Below, in pieces: positions 51,654-64,000 of a stretch of DNA of 64,000 bases (position 1 is the stretch's first letter; each line of letters starts with the position of its first letter). Source of the DNA: Deinococcus sedimenti. GTDB taxonomy: Bacteria; Deinococcota; Deinococci; Deinococcales; Deinococcaceae. The translations under genes and the position numbers were made by a program. Below the pieces are notes generated by a model that ran no database searches, was not told the DNA's origin, and was given only the letters and a program-made list of their open reading frames with translations. The stretch is taken from positions 62,001-126,000 of the forward strand of contig NZ_BMQN01000003.1 of the NCBI RefSeq assembly GCF_014648135.1. The letters are read 5' to 3'.

Positions 51654-52964
51654 TCAGCGGGGCGGGCGGTGGTCGGTCACGCGGCGGAGTTTGCCGCCCT
51701 CGCTGCGCGGCAACTGGCCCGGCTCGCACAGTTCGCAGCGGACGGTCACGCCCACCTGCGCCTTGATCTGCCGCTCGATCTCCTCGCGCAGCGCGGCGCT
51801 GCCCTGCGGCACCTCGAGTTGCAGGGTCAGGTCGTCCAGGGTGCCGGTGCGGGTCAGGATCACGTGGTAGTGCGGACTGACGTGCCCCAGGCCCAGCAGC
51901 ACCGCCTCGAGCTGCGTGGGGTACACGTTCACGCCGCGCAGGATGATCAGGTCGTCGCTGCGGCCCCGGATGATGTCCATGCGCCGCATGGTCCGCCCGG
52001 TGACGTTCTCACCGGGGATCAGGCGCGTGATGTCGCCGGTCCAGTAGCGCAGCAGCGGCAGGGCCGTGCGGGTCATGGACGTCAGCACCAGCACGCCCCA
52101 CTCGCCGTCCGGCAGGGGCTCGCCCGTTTCCGGATGCACGATCTCCGGGTAGAAGTGATCCTCCCAGATGTAACTGCCGCGCTGCTCCCGGGTGTCCTCG
52201 CCGCTGACGCCCGGGCCGATGATCTCCGACAGGCCGTAGATGTTCGTGGCGCTCACGCCCAGGCCCTCCTGCACGCCCGCGCGGGTCTTCTCCGCCCAGG
52301 GCTCGGCGCCCAGCACCGCGTAGCGCAGGCTCAGATCGTGCGGCGCCACGCCGCGGCGGCGGAAGCCCTCGGCGAGTACCAGCGCGTAGCTGGGCGTGCA
52401 GGCGATCACCTCAGGCTGCAGGTCCAGGATCAGGTCCAGCTGCCGTTCGGTGCCGCCGCCCGAGACCGGCACGGTGCACAGGCCCAGTCGCTCGGCCCCC
52501 GCGTGTGTTCCCAGCCCTCCGGTGAACAGGCCGTACCCGTACGCGTTGTGGAAGGTCATGCCGGGCCGGGCGCCGGCGGCGTGCAGGCTGCGCGCCACCA
52601 CCTCCGCGAAGACGTTCAGGTCGTTCTGGTCGTACGCGACGACCGTGGCCTTCCCGCTCGTGCCGCTGCTGGCGTGCACGCGGCGCAATTCGCTGCGGGG
52701 CGTGGCGACCAGCCCCAGGGGGTAGTGGGCGCGCAGGTCGGCTTTGCGCGTGAACGGAAAGGCCGACAGGTCCGTCAGGCTCCGCAGGTCGTCGGGGCGC
52801 AGGCCCGCGCCGTCCAGCCGGGCCCGCATCGGCGGCACGTGCGCCCACTGGCGCGCCAGCATGTCCTGCAGGCGCTGCAGTTGCAGGGCGCGCAGCTGGG
52901 GTTCAGGGAGACACTCGTGATCAGGCTGGAACACGTCCGGCGTCAGGGTCGGGGACTGCGGCAT
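51654..52964 (-). CDS. paaK: Phenylacetate-CoA ligase
   Basis: 436 residues, the normal PaaK length. The AMP-binding loop HASSGTSGKATVV (~93), the FHNAYGYGLFTGGLG region (~140), YGLSEIIGPGV (~240) and RGSDDLIILRGVNVYP (~335) are conserved. It activates phenylacetate with ATP and CoA for aerobic breakdown. No other paa genes are in the window. The GGAGG ribosome site lies within a small inverted repeat (ACCTC-TG-GAGGT) that could mask it. It stands alone. Confidence 0.93.
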   Translation of the reverse strand: MPQSPTLTPDVFQPDHECLPEPQLRALQLQRLQDMLARQWAHVPPMRARLDGAGLRPDDLRSLTDLSAFPFTRKADLRAHYPLGLVATPRSELRRVHASSGTSGKATVVAYDQNDLNVFAEVVARSLHAAGARPGMTFHNAYGYGLFTGGLGTHAGAERLGLCTVPVSGGGTERQLDLILDLQPEVIACTPSYALVLAEGFRRRGVAPHDLSLRYAVLGAEPWAEKTRAGVQEGLGVSATNIYGLSEIIGPGVSGEDTREQRGSYIWEDHFYPEIVHPETGEPLPDGEWGVLVLTSMTRTALPLLRYWTGDITRLIPGENVTGRTMRRMDIIRGRSDDLIILRGVNVYPTQLEAVLLGLGHVSPHYHVILTRTGTLDDLTLQLEVPQGSAALREEIERQIKAQVGVTVRCELCEPGQLPRSEGGKLRRVTDHRPPR

Positions 52965-53057
52965 GGGACCTCCAGAGGTGGGTTGAGACGGGCAGATGCG
53001 CGTCAGTCTATCCTCACGGGGCCGGAGCGGCGGGCGGCGGAGCGCCGCGGTGTCCGG

Positions 53058-54119
53058 TCAGTCCGGCCCGCCGGGCGCCTCGTCCGGGTGCGTCCGCACG
53101 CAGTTCTTGCCGCCGCGTTTGGCGAGGTACATGGCCTGATCGGCGCGGGAGAACGCGTCACGGAACGACTCGCCGTCCGCCCAGAAGGTCACGCCGAGGC
53201 AGACCGTGACGGGCAGCCCGGCCAGCGGCGTGGCACCCACGGCCGCGCGGATGCGTTCGGCCAGGAGCACGCCGCCGGTCAGGTCTCCTGGGGCGAGGAG
53301 GACGAATTCCTCGCCGCCCCAGCGGGCGAGCAGGGTGCCGGGCGGGAGCTGGGATTCGACCGTCCGGGCCAGGTGCCGCAGGACGTCGTCGCCGATGGCG
53401 TGCCCGTGGGTGTCGTTAATGGCCTTGAAGTGATCGGCGTCCAGCACCAGCAGGGGCCGGCCCGGCTGCGCGAGGTCCTCGAAGCCGCGGCGGTTGAGCA
53501 GGCCGGTCAGGGGGTCGTGGGTGGCCAGGAAGGTGAGGAGGTGGGCACGTTCCACGACCTGACCGAGCGTCTGGCGCATGACGACCCCCACGCCCAGCAG
53601 CGCGAACATGCCCAGATTCACCCACTGACTCAGGGACCGGGTGCCGGGCGGGAGGCCGCTGAGCAGCTGGACCTCCAGGCGGTACGTGACGAGCAGCGCG
53701 ACCGACAGCGGCAGGGACCACAGGGGGGGCAGGACGAGCAGCAGGCCCGCCACGATGAACAGCAGGACGCTGCCGAGCAGGTCGTGCCCCAGTACCTCGC
53801 CCGGGTGCAGCGCGTAGCCGAGCAGGAAGTTCAGGCCGCTGAGCAACAGCAGGCCCGCGAAGACGCGTTCGGCCAGATTCAGGCGGTGCTGGTCCCGCCA
53901 GACCAGCACGGTCAGCGCGACGCCGCTGAGCATCACGGCGCCGTGCGTGACCGCCAGACCGAGCGCGCCGGCCTGAACGAGGTGCAGCAGCAGCAGGATC
54001 AGCCCCGGCGAGGCCAGCAGCAGGGCCAGCAGGTAACCGCGCAGCTTGACCCGGGTCACGTCGGCGGTGAGGCCGGTCGTGCGGGTGGTCAGCTCTGGCG
54101 CGGTCGGCACTCTGTTCAT
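53058..54119 (-). CDS. Membrane diguanylate cyclase
   Basis: 353 residues. Five or six membrane segments occupy ~25-190. The GGDEF domain (~195-345) has DPLTGLLNRRGFE, DADHFKAINDTHGH and GGEEF (~269). The inhibitory RxxD is absent (PPGT). No extracytoplasmic sensor domain is present, so the membrane part itself must sense the signal. ATG 54119 follows GAGG by five bases; the longer frame to 54302 runs through the dispersed repeat and is not used. Confidence 0.9.
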   Translation of the reverse strand: MNRVPTAPELTTRTTGLTADVTRVKLRGYLLALLLASPGLILLLLHLVQAGALGLAVTHGAVMLSGVALTVLVWRDQHRLNLAERVFAGLLLLSGLNFLLGYALHPGEVLGHDLLGSVLLFIVAGLLLVLPPLWSLPLSVALLVTYRLEVQLLSGLPPGTRSLSQWVNLGMFALLGVGVVMRQTLGQVVERAHLLTFLATHDPLTGLLNRRGFEDLAQPGRPLLVLDADHFKAINDTHGHAIGDDVLRHLARTVESQLPPGTLLARWGGEEFVLLAPGDLTGGVLLAERIRAAVGATPLAGLPVTVCLGVTFWADGESFRDAFSRADQAMYLAKRGGKNCVRTHPDEAPGGPD

Positions 54120-54245
54120 GGGTCCTCGGGCCGTGGGTTCATGCTGCGCCTGCCCCTCTGACCGGACTCTTGCGGGCGGGAACGCGCGGCCCCCAGGGTG
54201 CCGGTCCGCGTCCGGTCGGAGCTTCCGGGACGGCTGGCCCTCACC

Positions 54246-54339
54246 GTGGTGTTCAGTCGCAGTGAAGGAGCGAACGGCCCGCCCTTCCACTTCACCTCCC
54301 ACCGCCGCCTCGCTCAGGTGCTCGCTCTGAATTCTGCGG
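54246..54339 (+). repeat. Dispersed structured intergenic repeat, copy F (hairpin 2 deleted)
   Basis: GTTCAGTCGCAGTGAAGGAG, GCCCTTCCACTTCACC and GCTCAGGTGCTCGCTCTG followed directly by AATTCTGCGGTCAG match the family, but the second hairpin present in A and E is missing. Its right end runs into the stop codon of the DUF808 gene. Confidence 0.65.
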
Positions 54340-55284
<945 letters not shown>

Positions 55285-55451
55285 AGGCGGGCTCCGGGGG
55301 TGGGGGCGAGGTGCGGCATTCCCGTCCAGGGTAGCAGCCCGGTGCCGGGTGAGACTTCAGGCTCAAGGGTTGGTAGGGAACCCGCCCGGGCTGGCCCCGC
55401 GTGGTTCTCGCGCCTGCCCAGACACCTGTGCGGCCCGGGCAGGGCGGGGTG

Positions 55452-55610
55452 TATCCTGGGGCATCGGACAATCAGGCTGTCGTTCTGCATGGATAACCGT
55501 CAGCCCGCCCCCAGTTCGCACTTCAGGCGTCAACCATGCGCGGTTTCCCCCACCAGAGCTGTCGGGGGTGCGGCGCGATTGACGGTGTTCGGTGCAAGGG
55601 AGTGGGTGTG
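55452..55610 (+). promoter_or_regulatory. Leader region of the xanthine dehydrogenase operon
   Basis: TATCCT (55452-55457) is a probable -10, implying a leader of roughly 145 nt. The leader contains a CCCCC/GGGGG hairpin near 55547-55569 and a 40-codon frame (ATG 55489) whose TGA overlaps the xdhA ATG (TGATG). These suggest post-transcriptional control, but no known riboswitch class is recognisable. Confidence 0.4.
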
Positions 55611-57016
55611 ATGGTGGAACTGACGATCAACGGAACGGTGCGGCGGCTGCCGGCGGCGGCGCACACGACGCTGCTGGGCGCGCTGCGCGCCGAGGGCCTG
55701 ACGGGCTGCAAGGAGGGCTGCGCGGAGGGTGAGTGCGGCGCGTGCGCGGTGCTCGTCGCCCGCGCGGACGGTGAGGGAACGCGCTGGGAGAGCGTGAACG
55801 CGTGCCTGGCGCTGCTGCCCGCACTGGACGGCGCGGAGGTCGTGACGAGCGAGGGCCTGGGCTCCCCGCAGGCGTTGCACCCGGCGCAGTCGGAACTGGC
55901 TTTCCGGGGCGGGTCGCAGTGCGGGTACTGCACGCCGGGCTTCGTGGTGAGCCTCGCGGCGGAGTACCTGCGCCCCGAACGCACGCCGGGCGAGCATGGC
56001 GAGGCGAACGGCTTCGACGTGCACTCGCTGAGCGGGAACCTGTGCCGCTGCACCGGGTACCGCCCGATCGTGGACGCGGCCCGCGCGCTGGGAACGCCCG
56101 TGGCGGGCGATCCGCTGGCGGCGCGGCGCTCACAGCCCGCTCCTCGCCCCCGGGCCACGCGGCTGGACGCCGCAGACGGCACCTTCCACCGCCCGGCCAC
56201 GCTGGCGGAGGCGCTGGACCTGCTCGCGGCGCACCCGGACGCGCGGGTGCTGGCGGGCGGCACCGACTGGGGCGTGGACGTGAACCTTCGGCGCGCCCGC
56301 GCGGCCGTGACGGTCGCCGTGGACGCCCTGCCGGAGCTCCGCGCCTTCGAGATCGGGGGGGAGGTGATCCGGCTGGGCGCGGCCCTGACCCTCAGTGACC
56401 TGGAACGCCGATTGGGGGACCGCGTGCCCCTGTTGCAGGCGTGGTTCCCGCAGTTCGCGTCGCGGCTGATCCGCAATTCCGCCACGCTGGGCGGGAACCT
56501 GGGGACCGCCTCGCCCATCGGGGACAGCCCGCCGGTGCTGCTGGCGCTGGACGCTGAGCTGGAACTCGTCGGGCCGGGCGGCGTGCGCGTCGTGCCGCTG
56601 CGGGACTACTTCACCGGGTACCGGCAGACGGTACGCGCCACGGGCGAGCTGATCCAGGCGGTGCGGATCCCCACGCCGCTGGCCCCCGTGACGGCGTTCC
56701 ACAAGATCGCCAAGCGGCGCTTCGACGACATCTCCAGCGTGGCGGTCGGGTACGCCCTGCGCGTGGAGGGCGGCGTGGTCACGCAGGCCCGAATCGGGCT
56801 GGGCGGGGTGGCCGCCACGCCCCTGCGAGCGTACGAGGCCGAGGCCGCGCTGGAGGGGCACCCCTGGACGGCCGACACCGCCCGCCGCGCCGCCCGCATC
56901 CTGGGCGCGACCGGCACGCCGCTGAGCGACCACCGCGCCAGCGCCGCGTACCGCGCGGCCATGCTGGAACAGAGCCTCCTGAAAGTCCACTGGGAGACCC
57001 AGGCGGAGGTGACGGC

Positions 57017-57020
<4 letters not shown>
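55611..57020 (+). CDS. xdhA: Xanthine dehydrogenase small subunit (2Fe-2S and FAD domains)
   Basis: 469 residues. The plant-type 2Fe-2S domain has CKEGCAEGECGAC (~35-50); the second cluster domain has CGYCTPGFV and NLCRCTGYRP (~105-150). The FAD domain (~185-460) has LAGGTDWGVDV and IRNSATLGGNLGTASPIGD. It carries electrons from the molybdenum centre to FAD and NAD+ in oxidation of hypoxanthine and xanthine to urate. ATG 55611 follows GGAG by eight bases; an upstream frame to 55536 is not supported. The stop overlaps xdhB by four bases. Confidence 0.93.
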
Positions 57021-59382
<2,362 letters not shown>

Positions 59383-59386
<4 letters not shown>

Positions 59387-59601
59387 CCGAAGCCGCCCTG
59401 CTCATCACGGCCCCCCTGCCCGCCAGCGCCCTGAGCGCCGCCGACCTCCAGCTGCTGCACGCCGACCTGCCCGTGGACGGCCCGCGCTTTCTCGAAGACG
59501 AGGAGCTCGACGCGGACGCGCTGGCACTGCTGGAATGGGACGCCGAACTGCCCCTGAGCCCGCAGGACCTGCTGCCGCTGGAATGGACCCGCACACCCTG
59601 A
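59383..59601 (+). CDS. Small acidic protein in the xanthine dehydrogenase operon, unknown
   Basis: 72 residues, rich in Leu, Asp and Glu (for example LEDEELDADALALLEWDAELPL). ATG 59383 is preceded by AAGGAG at good spacing and overlaps the xdhB stop, and its own end overlaps the xdhC start by 19 bases, so it is embedded in the operon with translation signals. No Cys and no membrane segment. It might be an assembly or stability factor for XdhAB or a MoCo-transfer helper; there is no homology I recognise. Confidence 0.7.
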
Positions 59602-60464
59602 GTGTCGGTGCGGGCGGCCCGGCATGGCTGACGGCCCTCGCGCGGCTCTCCGCGCGGGGCGAGGCGGCCGTGCTCGTGACCGTCAGCGCCGCGCGTGGGC
59701 ACACGCCGCGCGAGGCGGGCGCGCGGATGGTCGTCAGCCTGACCGGCACGTGGGGCAGCGTGGGCGGCGGGAACCTCGAGGCGACCGCTGCCGCGCGCGC
59801 CCGCGCCCTGATCCACACCGGCGTCCAGGCGTCCGAGACGCTGACGCTGCGCCTGACCGACCGCGCCGCGAACGAGCACGGGCGGCAGTGCTGCGGCGGC
59901 GAGGTCGCGCTGCACCTCGACCCCGTCCTGCACGCGCGGGCGCAGGTGGCGGTGTTCGGGGCCGGGCACGTGGGCCTGGAACTCGCGCGGCTGCTCGCGC
60001 GGCACCCGGTGGGGCTGCACCTGATCGACTCGCGCGCCGCGCAGCTGACCCCCGAGCGCCTCGCATCTTTGCAGGATGCGGAAGCTCACGTCACGGCGCA
60101 CCATGCGCCCATCCCGGAACTCGTGCTGGAGGACCTGCCGCCCGGCACGCACGTGCTGATCCTCACGCATGACCACGCCGAGGACGCCGCGATTCTCGAC
60201 GCCGCGCTGCGCCGCCCCGTCCACGGCTTCCTGGGCCTGATCGGGTCGAGCGCCAAGTGGACCCGCTTCCAGGCGCAACTGCGCGAACTCGGCCATTCCC
60301 CGGAGGCCCTGGCGCGCGTGACCTCCCCGATCGGCCTGCCCGAATTGAACGCCGGACCTCAGCGCAAGCACCCGGCGGTGATCGCGCTGAGTGTCGCTGC
60401 GCAGCTGCTTCCCTACCTCACGCTCACGCCGGACCTGACCCCGGCCCCCGAAAGGACCCCATGA
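59583..60464 (+). CDS. xdhC: XdhC-type molybdenum cofactor chaperone
   Basis: 293 residues. The N-terminal XdhC/CoxI domain has VTVSAARGHTPREAGARMVV (~34), GSVGGGNLEATA (~60) and RQCCGGEVALHLDP (~100). The Rossmann domain has VAVFGAGHVGLELARLLA (~122) and GFLGLIGSSAKWTRF (~217), ending SPIGLPELNAGPQRKHPAVIA. XdhC binds molybdenum cofactor, promotes its sulfuration and inserts it into XdhB. ATG 59583 is chosen for family alignment; it overlaps the small ORF. The stop overlaps the guanine deaminase start. Confidence 0.92.
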   Translation: MDPHTLSVGAGGPAWLTALARLSARGEAAVLVTVSAARGHTPREAGARMVVSLTGTWGSVGGGNLEATAAARARALIHTGVQASETLTLRLTDRAANEHGRQCCGGEVALHLDPVLHARAQVAVFGAGHVGLELARLLARHPVGLHLIDSRAAQLTPERLASLQDAEAHVTAHHAPIPELVLEDLPPGTHVLILTHDHAEDAAILDAALRRPVHGFLGLIGSSAKWTRFQAQLRELGHSPEALARVTSPIGLPELNAGPQRKHPAVIALSVAAQLLPYLTLTPDLTPAPERTP

Positions 60465-61753
60465 CCACGCTGTACCGCGCCACCTTCCTGCACACCCCCG
60501 AAAACCCCTTCACGCACGCGGACGCGCTGCGCGCCGAATCCGACGGCGGTCTGCTCGTCGAAGGCGGCGTGATCCGCGCCCGTGGCGCGTTCGCGGACCT
60601 GCGCGCCGCGCACCCGGACGCGCCCGTCACCGACCTGCGCGGCGGGCTGCTGCTGCCGGGCTTCATCGACACGCACGTGCACCTGCCGCAGGTCCGCGTC
60701 ATCGGCGGGCTGGGCCTGCCGCTGCTGGACTGGCTGGACCAGTGCGCGCTGCCCGAGGAGGCCCGCATGGCCGACGTCGCCTACGCGCGCGGCGTCGCGC
60801 GGGACTTCACGCGCGGCCTGCTCGGCGCGGGCACCACCACCGCGCTGGTGTTCGGGTCGCACTTCGCCGGGGCGGTGGATGCCTTCTTCGAGGAGGCCGC
60901 GCAGACCGGGCTGCGCGCCGTGGCGGGCCTGGTCGTCAGCGACCGCCTGTTGCGGGATGAACTGCACACCACCCCCGAACGCGCCTATGCCGAGGGGAAG
61001 GCCCTGATCGAACGCTGGCACGGCGTGGGCCGCAACCTGTATGCGGTCACGCCCCGCTTCAGCCTCTCGGCGTCCGAGGGCGTCCTCGACGCCTGCGCCG
61101 CGCTGATGCGCGAGCATCCCGGCGTGCGCTTCACCAGCCATGTCAACGAGAACACCCGCGAGATCGAGGTCGTCCGCGAACTGTTCCCCGGCGCGCGCGA
61201 CTACCTCGACACCTACGAGCGCGCCGGACTCATCGGGCGCCACAGCGTCCTGGCTCACAACGTGCACCCCAGCGACCGCGAACTGGGCGTCATGGCCGCC
61301 GCGCGCTGCACGGCCGCGCACTGCCCGTGCAGCAACTCCGCGCTCGGCAGTGGGTTCTTCCCACTGCGCCGCCACCTCGATGCGGGCGTTCACGTGGCCC
61401 TGGGCAGTGACGTGGGCGGCGGCACCGGCTTCAGCCTCCTCAAGGAGGGCCTGCAGGCGCATTTCATGCAGAACCTCATGCCGGGCGGCGTGCCCCTGAG
61501 CCCCGCGCACCTGCTGTACCTCGCCACGAAGGCCGGAGCCGACGCGCTGGACCTGCTCGACGTCGGCGCGTTCGAGCCGGGCCAGCAGTTCGACGCCCTG
61601 CACCTCGCGCCCGCGCCCGGCACGCCGCTGGACGCCGTGTTCCGTCACGCCGCCAGCCCCGAGCGGGCCCTGGCCGCCGCGTTCGCCACCGGCACGCCCG
61701 GTGACGTCGCGCAGGTGTGGATCGGCGGGCAGGTCGCGCACACCCGCGCCTGA
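60461..61753 (+). CDS. guaD: Guanine deaminase
   Basis: 430 residues of the amidohydrolase superfamily. LPGFIDTHVHLPQ (~66, metal His pair), GTTTALVFGSHF (~125), SHVNENTREIE (~225, metal His), HNVHPSDRELG (~265) and ALGSDVGGGTGFS (~310, metal Asp) are in order. It deaminates guanine to xanthine, the substrate of the XdhAB made by the same operon. ATG 60461 overlaps the xdhC stop by four bases. Confidence 0.94.
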   Translation: MTTLYRATFLHTPENPFTHADALRAESDGGLLVEGGVIRARGAFADLRAAHPDAPVTDLRGGLLLPGFIDTHVHLPQVRVIGGLGLPLLDWLDQCALPEEARMADVAYARGVARDFTRGLLGAGTTTALVFGSHFAGAVDAFFEEAAQTGLRAVAGLVVSDRLLRDELHTTPERAYAEGKALIERWHGVGRNLYAVTPRFSLSASEGVLDACAALMREHPGVRFTSHVNENTREIEVVRELFPGARDYLDTYERAGLIGRHSVLAHNVHPSDRELGVMAAARCTAAHCPCSNSALGSGFFPLRRHLDAGVHVALGSDVGGGTGFSLLKEGLQAHFMQNLMPGGVPLSPAHLLYLATKAGADALDLLDVGAFEPGQQFDALHLAPAPGTPLDAVFRHAASPERALAAAFATGTPGDVAQVWIGGQVAHTRA

Positions 61754-61825
61754 CGGCCACCGGGCCGCACCGGCCCCTCCGGGGGCATGGTGCCCGGCCA
61801 GAGGGTGTGTCACAGTGAATGTCCG

Positions 61826-63736
61826 ATGAGACCGAAGCTGCACACGGTCCTCGCCCTGGCGTTCGCCGGGGCGATCCTGCTGTTCGGCAGCGTCACCCTG
61901 ATCCTCCTGGACCGGCTGGCCAGCGCCGCCCTGGCGCAGCGCACGCAGGCGGCGCTGCTGGGTCAGGCGCAGCAGCTCAGCGCCCAGCTGGACGCCGGCC
62001 TGACCGAACGACTGCGCGACCTCACGCAGCTCAGCCGCCTGCTCGGTGACCGCGCCGCGCCCCGGCGCCCGCTGCTGGACAGCCTCAAGTCGGCGTTCCC
62101 CAGTTACGCCTGGATCGGCGTGACCGACCCCACCGGGCGGGTGCTGGCCGCGACGGGCGGCCTGCTCGAAGGGCAGGACGTCTCCGCCCGGCCCTGGTTC
62201 CAGCGTGGCCGCGAGGGCCCCTGGCTGGGCGACGTGCACGAGGCGAAACTGCTGGCCCGGCTCCTGCCGCCCGCCGCGGACGGCCCCCGCCGGTTCGTGG
62301 ACGTCACCGTGCCGCTGCGCGACCCGCAGGGCCGACTCAGCGGCGTGCTGGGCGCCCACCTGGACTGGGCGTGGGTGCAGGAGGCCCGCGCCGACCTGGT
62401 GCGGCAGCTTGACCCGGAATCCGGCGTCACGATCCGCCTGATCAGCGCGGCCGGACAGGTGCTGATCGGCCCGCCGAGACCGGCGCGGCCCACCGGCGCC
62501 GTGGTGGCGTCCAGTGGGCTGCCGGACGGCACGCTGCTGGGCTGGCAGGTCGAGGTCAGCCAGCCCGCCGCGCTGGCCTACGCGGACCTGACGCGCTTCC
62601 GCCGCGCGGCGCTGACCGCGCAGGCCCTGCTGACCGCGCTGTTCGCGGCGCTGGGCGTGGTGGTCGCCGGGCGCCTGACGCGGCCGCTGCAGCAGCTGCG
62701 CGGCGCGGCCACCCAGGTGCAGACCGGCGCGCGGGACGTCCGCATTCCGCAGGTCGGGGAGTACGAGGAGGCCCGGCGGCTGGCCGCGGCGCTGCAGCAC
62801 CTGCTGGACACGCTGCGCACCCACGAACGCGGCCTGGAGGACCGGATCGCGCAGCGGACCCGTGAGCTGGAGGAACGCACCCGCGAGGCCGAGGCGCTCG
62901 CCGCCCTGGCCGCCCTGGCGGCGGCGGACGGGCGGGTCGTGCAGGCCGCCGTGGACGCGGCCGGCATCCTGAGGGCGGCGCTGGAACTGCCGGCCGCGGC
63001 GCTGGTGAGCCCCGCCATGCCCACCCAGAGCCGCGTGTTCCCCGCGTCGGGCGCGCCGTGGCCGGCACCGCCGGCGTCGTGGTCCGCGCAGGGCGGGTCG
63101 GCCCCGCCCGGCTGGCCGGACGCGGTGACGCTGCTGCCCCTGCCGACCGGGCCGCAGGAGAGGCTGCTGCTGCTGCTGCCGGTCCGGCCGGGGGTGGGAG
63201 CGCGGCTGACGTTGGCCGCGCAGCAGGCAGTGCGGGTGCGGGCCGAACGGACCCGGGCGCTGGACATCCTGAACCGCGCCGCGCATCAGGACGCCCTGAC
63301 GGGGCTGCATAACCGCCGGGCGCTGGATGACGACCTGCACGCGTTGGCTCAGCGGCCGTCGACGCTGGTCGTCATGGACCTCGACGGCCTCAAGCGGTTG
63401 AATGACCGTGAAGGGCACGCGGTGGGCGACGCGCTGCTGCGGTCGTTCGCGCTGGCCCTGACGCGGGCGTTCCCGCAGGGCCGGGTGTACCGGATGGGCG
63501 GTGACGAGTTCGCGGTGCTGCTGGACGGAACCCTGAGCGACGAGGACCTGAACGGCGCCGTGATCCGCGCGGTCAAGGGCACCCGGCAGAGCGGCTTCGA
63601 CATGGACGCCAGCGCCGGGTTCGCCCGCCTGCCGGACGACGAGGCGCAGGGCACCCACCTGATCCGCCTGGCCGACCAGCGGATGTACGCGGTGAAACGG
63701 GCCCGGCAGGCGCAGCGGTTCCTCACGCCGCCCTGA
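61826..63736 (+). CDS. Membrane sensor diguanylate cyclase (extracytoplasmic sensor-HAMP-GGDEF)
   Basis: 636 residues. A first membrane helix (~8-28), an extracytoplasmic Cache-like sensor (~30-250, with PSYAWIGVTDPTGRVLAATGG), a second helix (~253-275), a HAMP domain (~277-330, GRLTRPLQQLRGAATQV) and a coiled coil lead through a variable GAF-like region to a GGDEF domain (~490-630) with DALTGLHNRRAL, DLDGLKRLNDREGH and GGDEF (~558). The RxxD site is absent. It probably senses a small molecule outside the membrane. ATG 61826 starts the first helix. Confidence 0.9.
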   Translation: MRPKLHTVLALAFAGAILLFGSVTLILLDRLASAALAQRTQAALLGQAQQLSAQLDAGLTERLRDLTQLSRLLGDRAAPRRPLLDSLKSAFPSYAWIGVTDPTGRVLAATGGLLEGQDVSARPWFQRGREGPWLGDVHEAKLLARLLPPAADGPRRFVDVTVPLRDPQGRLSGVLGAHLDWAWVQEARADLVRQLDPESGVTIRLISAAGQVLIGPPRPARPTGAVVASSGLPDGTLLGWQVEVSQPAALAYADLTRFRRAALTAQALLTALFAALGVVVAGRLTRPLQQLRGAATQVQTGARDVRIPQVGEYEEARRLAAALQHLLDTLRTHERGLEDRIAQRTRELEERTREAEALAALAALAAADGRVVQAAVDAAGILRAALELPAAALVSPAMPTQSRVFPASGAPWPAPPASWSAQGGSAPPGWPDAVTLLPLPTGPQERLLLLLPVRPGVGARLTLAAQQAVRVRAERTRALDILNRAAHQDALTGLHNRRALDDDLHALAQRPSTLVVMDLDGLKRLNDREGHAVGDALLRSFALALTRAFPQGRVYRMGGDEFAVLLDGTLSDEDLNGAVIRAVKGTRQSGFDMDASAGFARLPDDEAQGTHLIRLADQRMYAVKRARQAQRFLTPP

Positions 63737-63792
63737 AGCATGCAGGGTGGGCGGCGGTCCACACTCCGGTGTTCACCCCCCGGACGCGGCTT

Positions 63793-64000
63793 TCAGGTCG
63801 CGTCGATCCAGGCGCTGAGTGTGCCTTTCGGCGCGGCGCCCACCTGCCGTCCGGCCAGCTGCCCGTTCCGGAACAGCAGCAGGGTGGGAATGCCCTGCAC
63901 CTGATACTGCCCCGGGGCGTGGGGGTGGTCGTCGACGTTGACCTTCACGACCTTGAGCTTCCCGGCACGTTCGCGCGCGAGGTCTTCCAGCACGGGACCG
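63793..64000 (-). CDS. Thioredoxin, C-terminal part only
   Basis: The frame enters from the right edge and ends at TGA 63795-63793. The visible ~69 residues (GPVLEDLARERAGKLKVVKV, then NVDDHPHAPGQYQVQGIPTL) match the second half of thioredoxin, with the cis-Pro in GIPTLLLF. The WCGPC active site lies just outside the window. It would serve redox partners such as ArsC. The apparent GTG start at 63993 is internal to the real gene. Confidence 0.85.
   Translation of the reverse strand, partial: GPVLEDLARERAGKLKVVKVNVDDHPHAPGQYQVQGIPTLLLFRNGQLAGRQVGAAPKGTLSAWIDAT

Noticed and set aside
60413..63658. 1081-codon minus frame opposite guaD and the HAMP-GGDEF gene
   Set aside because: Spans two recognisable plus-strand genes and is compositionally a shadow.

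Overview
The window is about 70% G+C and reads as chromosome or a large secondary replicon of a Deinococcus species. The clearest marker is a full-length pprA, a DNA-repair gene known only from Deinococcus, next to an HU protein with the Lys/Ala/Pro-rich N-terminal tail typical of the genus. Many genes also lack a Shine-Dalgarno site and instead carry a TANNNT -10 hexamer 5-9 bases before the start codon, the leaderless pattern described for Deinococcus. Most functional calls rest on protein motifs I read directly; no database search was possible.

Layout. 1-4.7 kb: a recombinase-like gene cut by the left edge, a regulatory region with two copies of one operator/promoter module in opposite orientation, a large polytopic membrane protein and a lipoprotein gene broken by an amber codon. 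4.7-5.6 kb: arsR-arsC. 5.8-9.6 kb: a TPR-GGDEF-EAL protein and a subtilase lipoprotein. 9.7-14.2 kb: a sugar kinase, pprA and a GAF-domain histidine kinase. 14.2-18.5 kb: glycerol catabolism (glpD, glpK) with a SorC-type regulator; one dyad occurs both before glpD and between glpK and the regulator. 18.6-20.4 kb: cobO and a BtuF-like protein behind a cobalamin riboswitch with an intrinsic terminator. 20.4-27.8 kb: TPR-GGDEF, the divergent pair manC/phosphohexomutase, and a PAS-GGDEF-EAL protein. 28-33.5 kb: acyl-CoA ligase, HU, ohr/LysR pair, second subtilase. 33.9-39.7 kb: rsgA, ABC exporter, SMI1-like protein, MFS transporter, two small secreted or membrane ORFs. 39.8-44.9 kb: transaldolase, acyl-CoA dehydrogenase, copA behind GC-tract operator-like boxes. 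45.2-51.6 kb: fructose PTS operon (DeoR-type repressor, EIIA-HPr-EI, 1-phosphofructokinase, EIIBBC). 51.6-55.3 kb: paaK, a membrane GGDEF protein, DUF808. 55.6-61.8 kb: a purine-salvage operon (xdhA-xdhB-small acidic ORF-xdhC-guanine deaminase). The window ends with a HAMP-GGDEF protein and a thioredoxin cut by the right edge.

The most unusual signal is a dispersed, apparently structured repeat of about 80-140 bp, found in at least eight intergenic places. Every copy faces the 3' end of a neighbouring gene in the same relative orientation. Five GGDEF-domain proteins lie in 64 kb, pointing to heavy investment in cyclic-di-GMP signalling. No rRNA, tRNA, CRISPR array or intact insertion sequence was seen.
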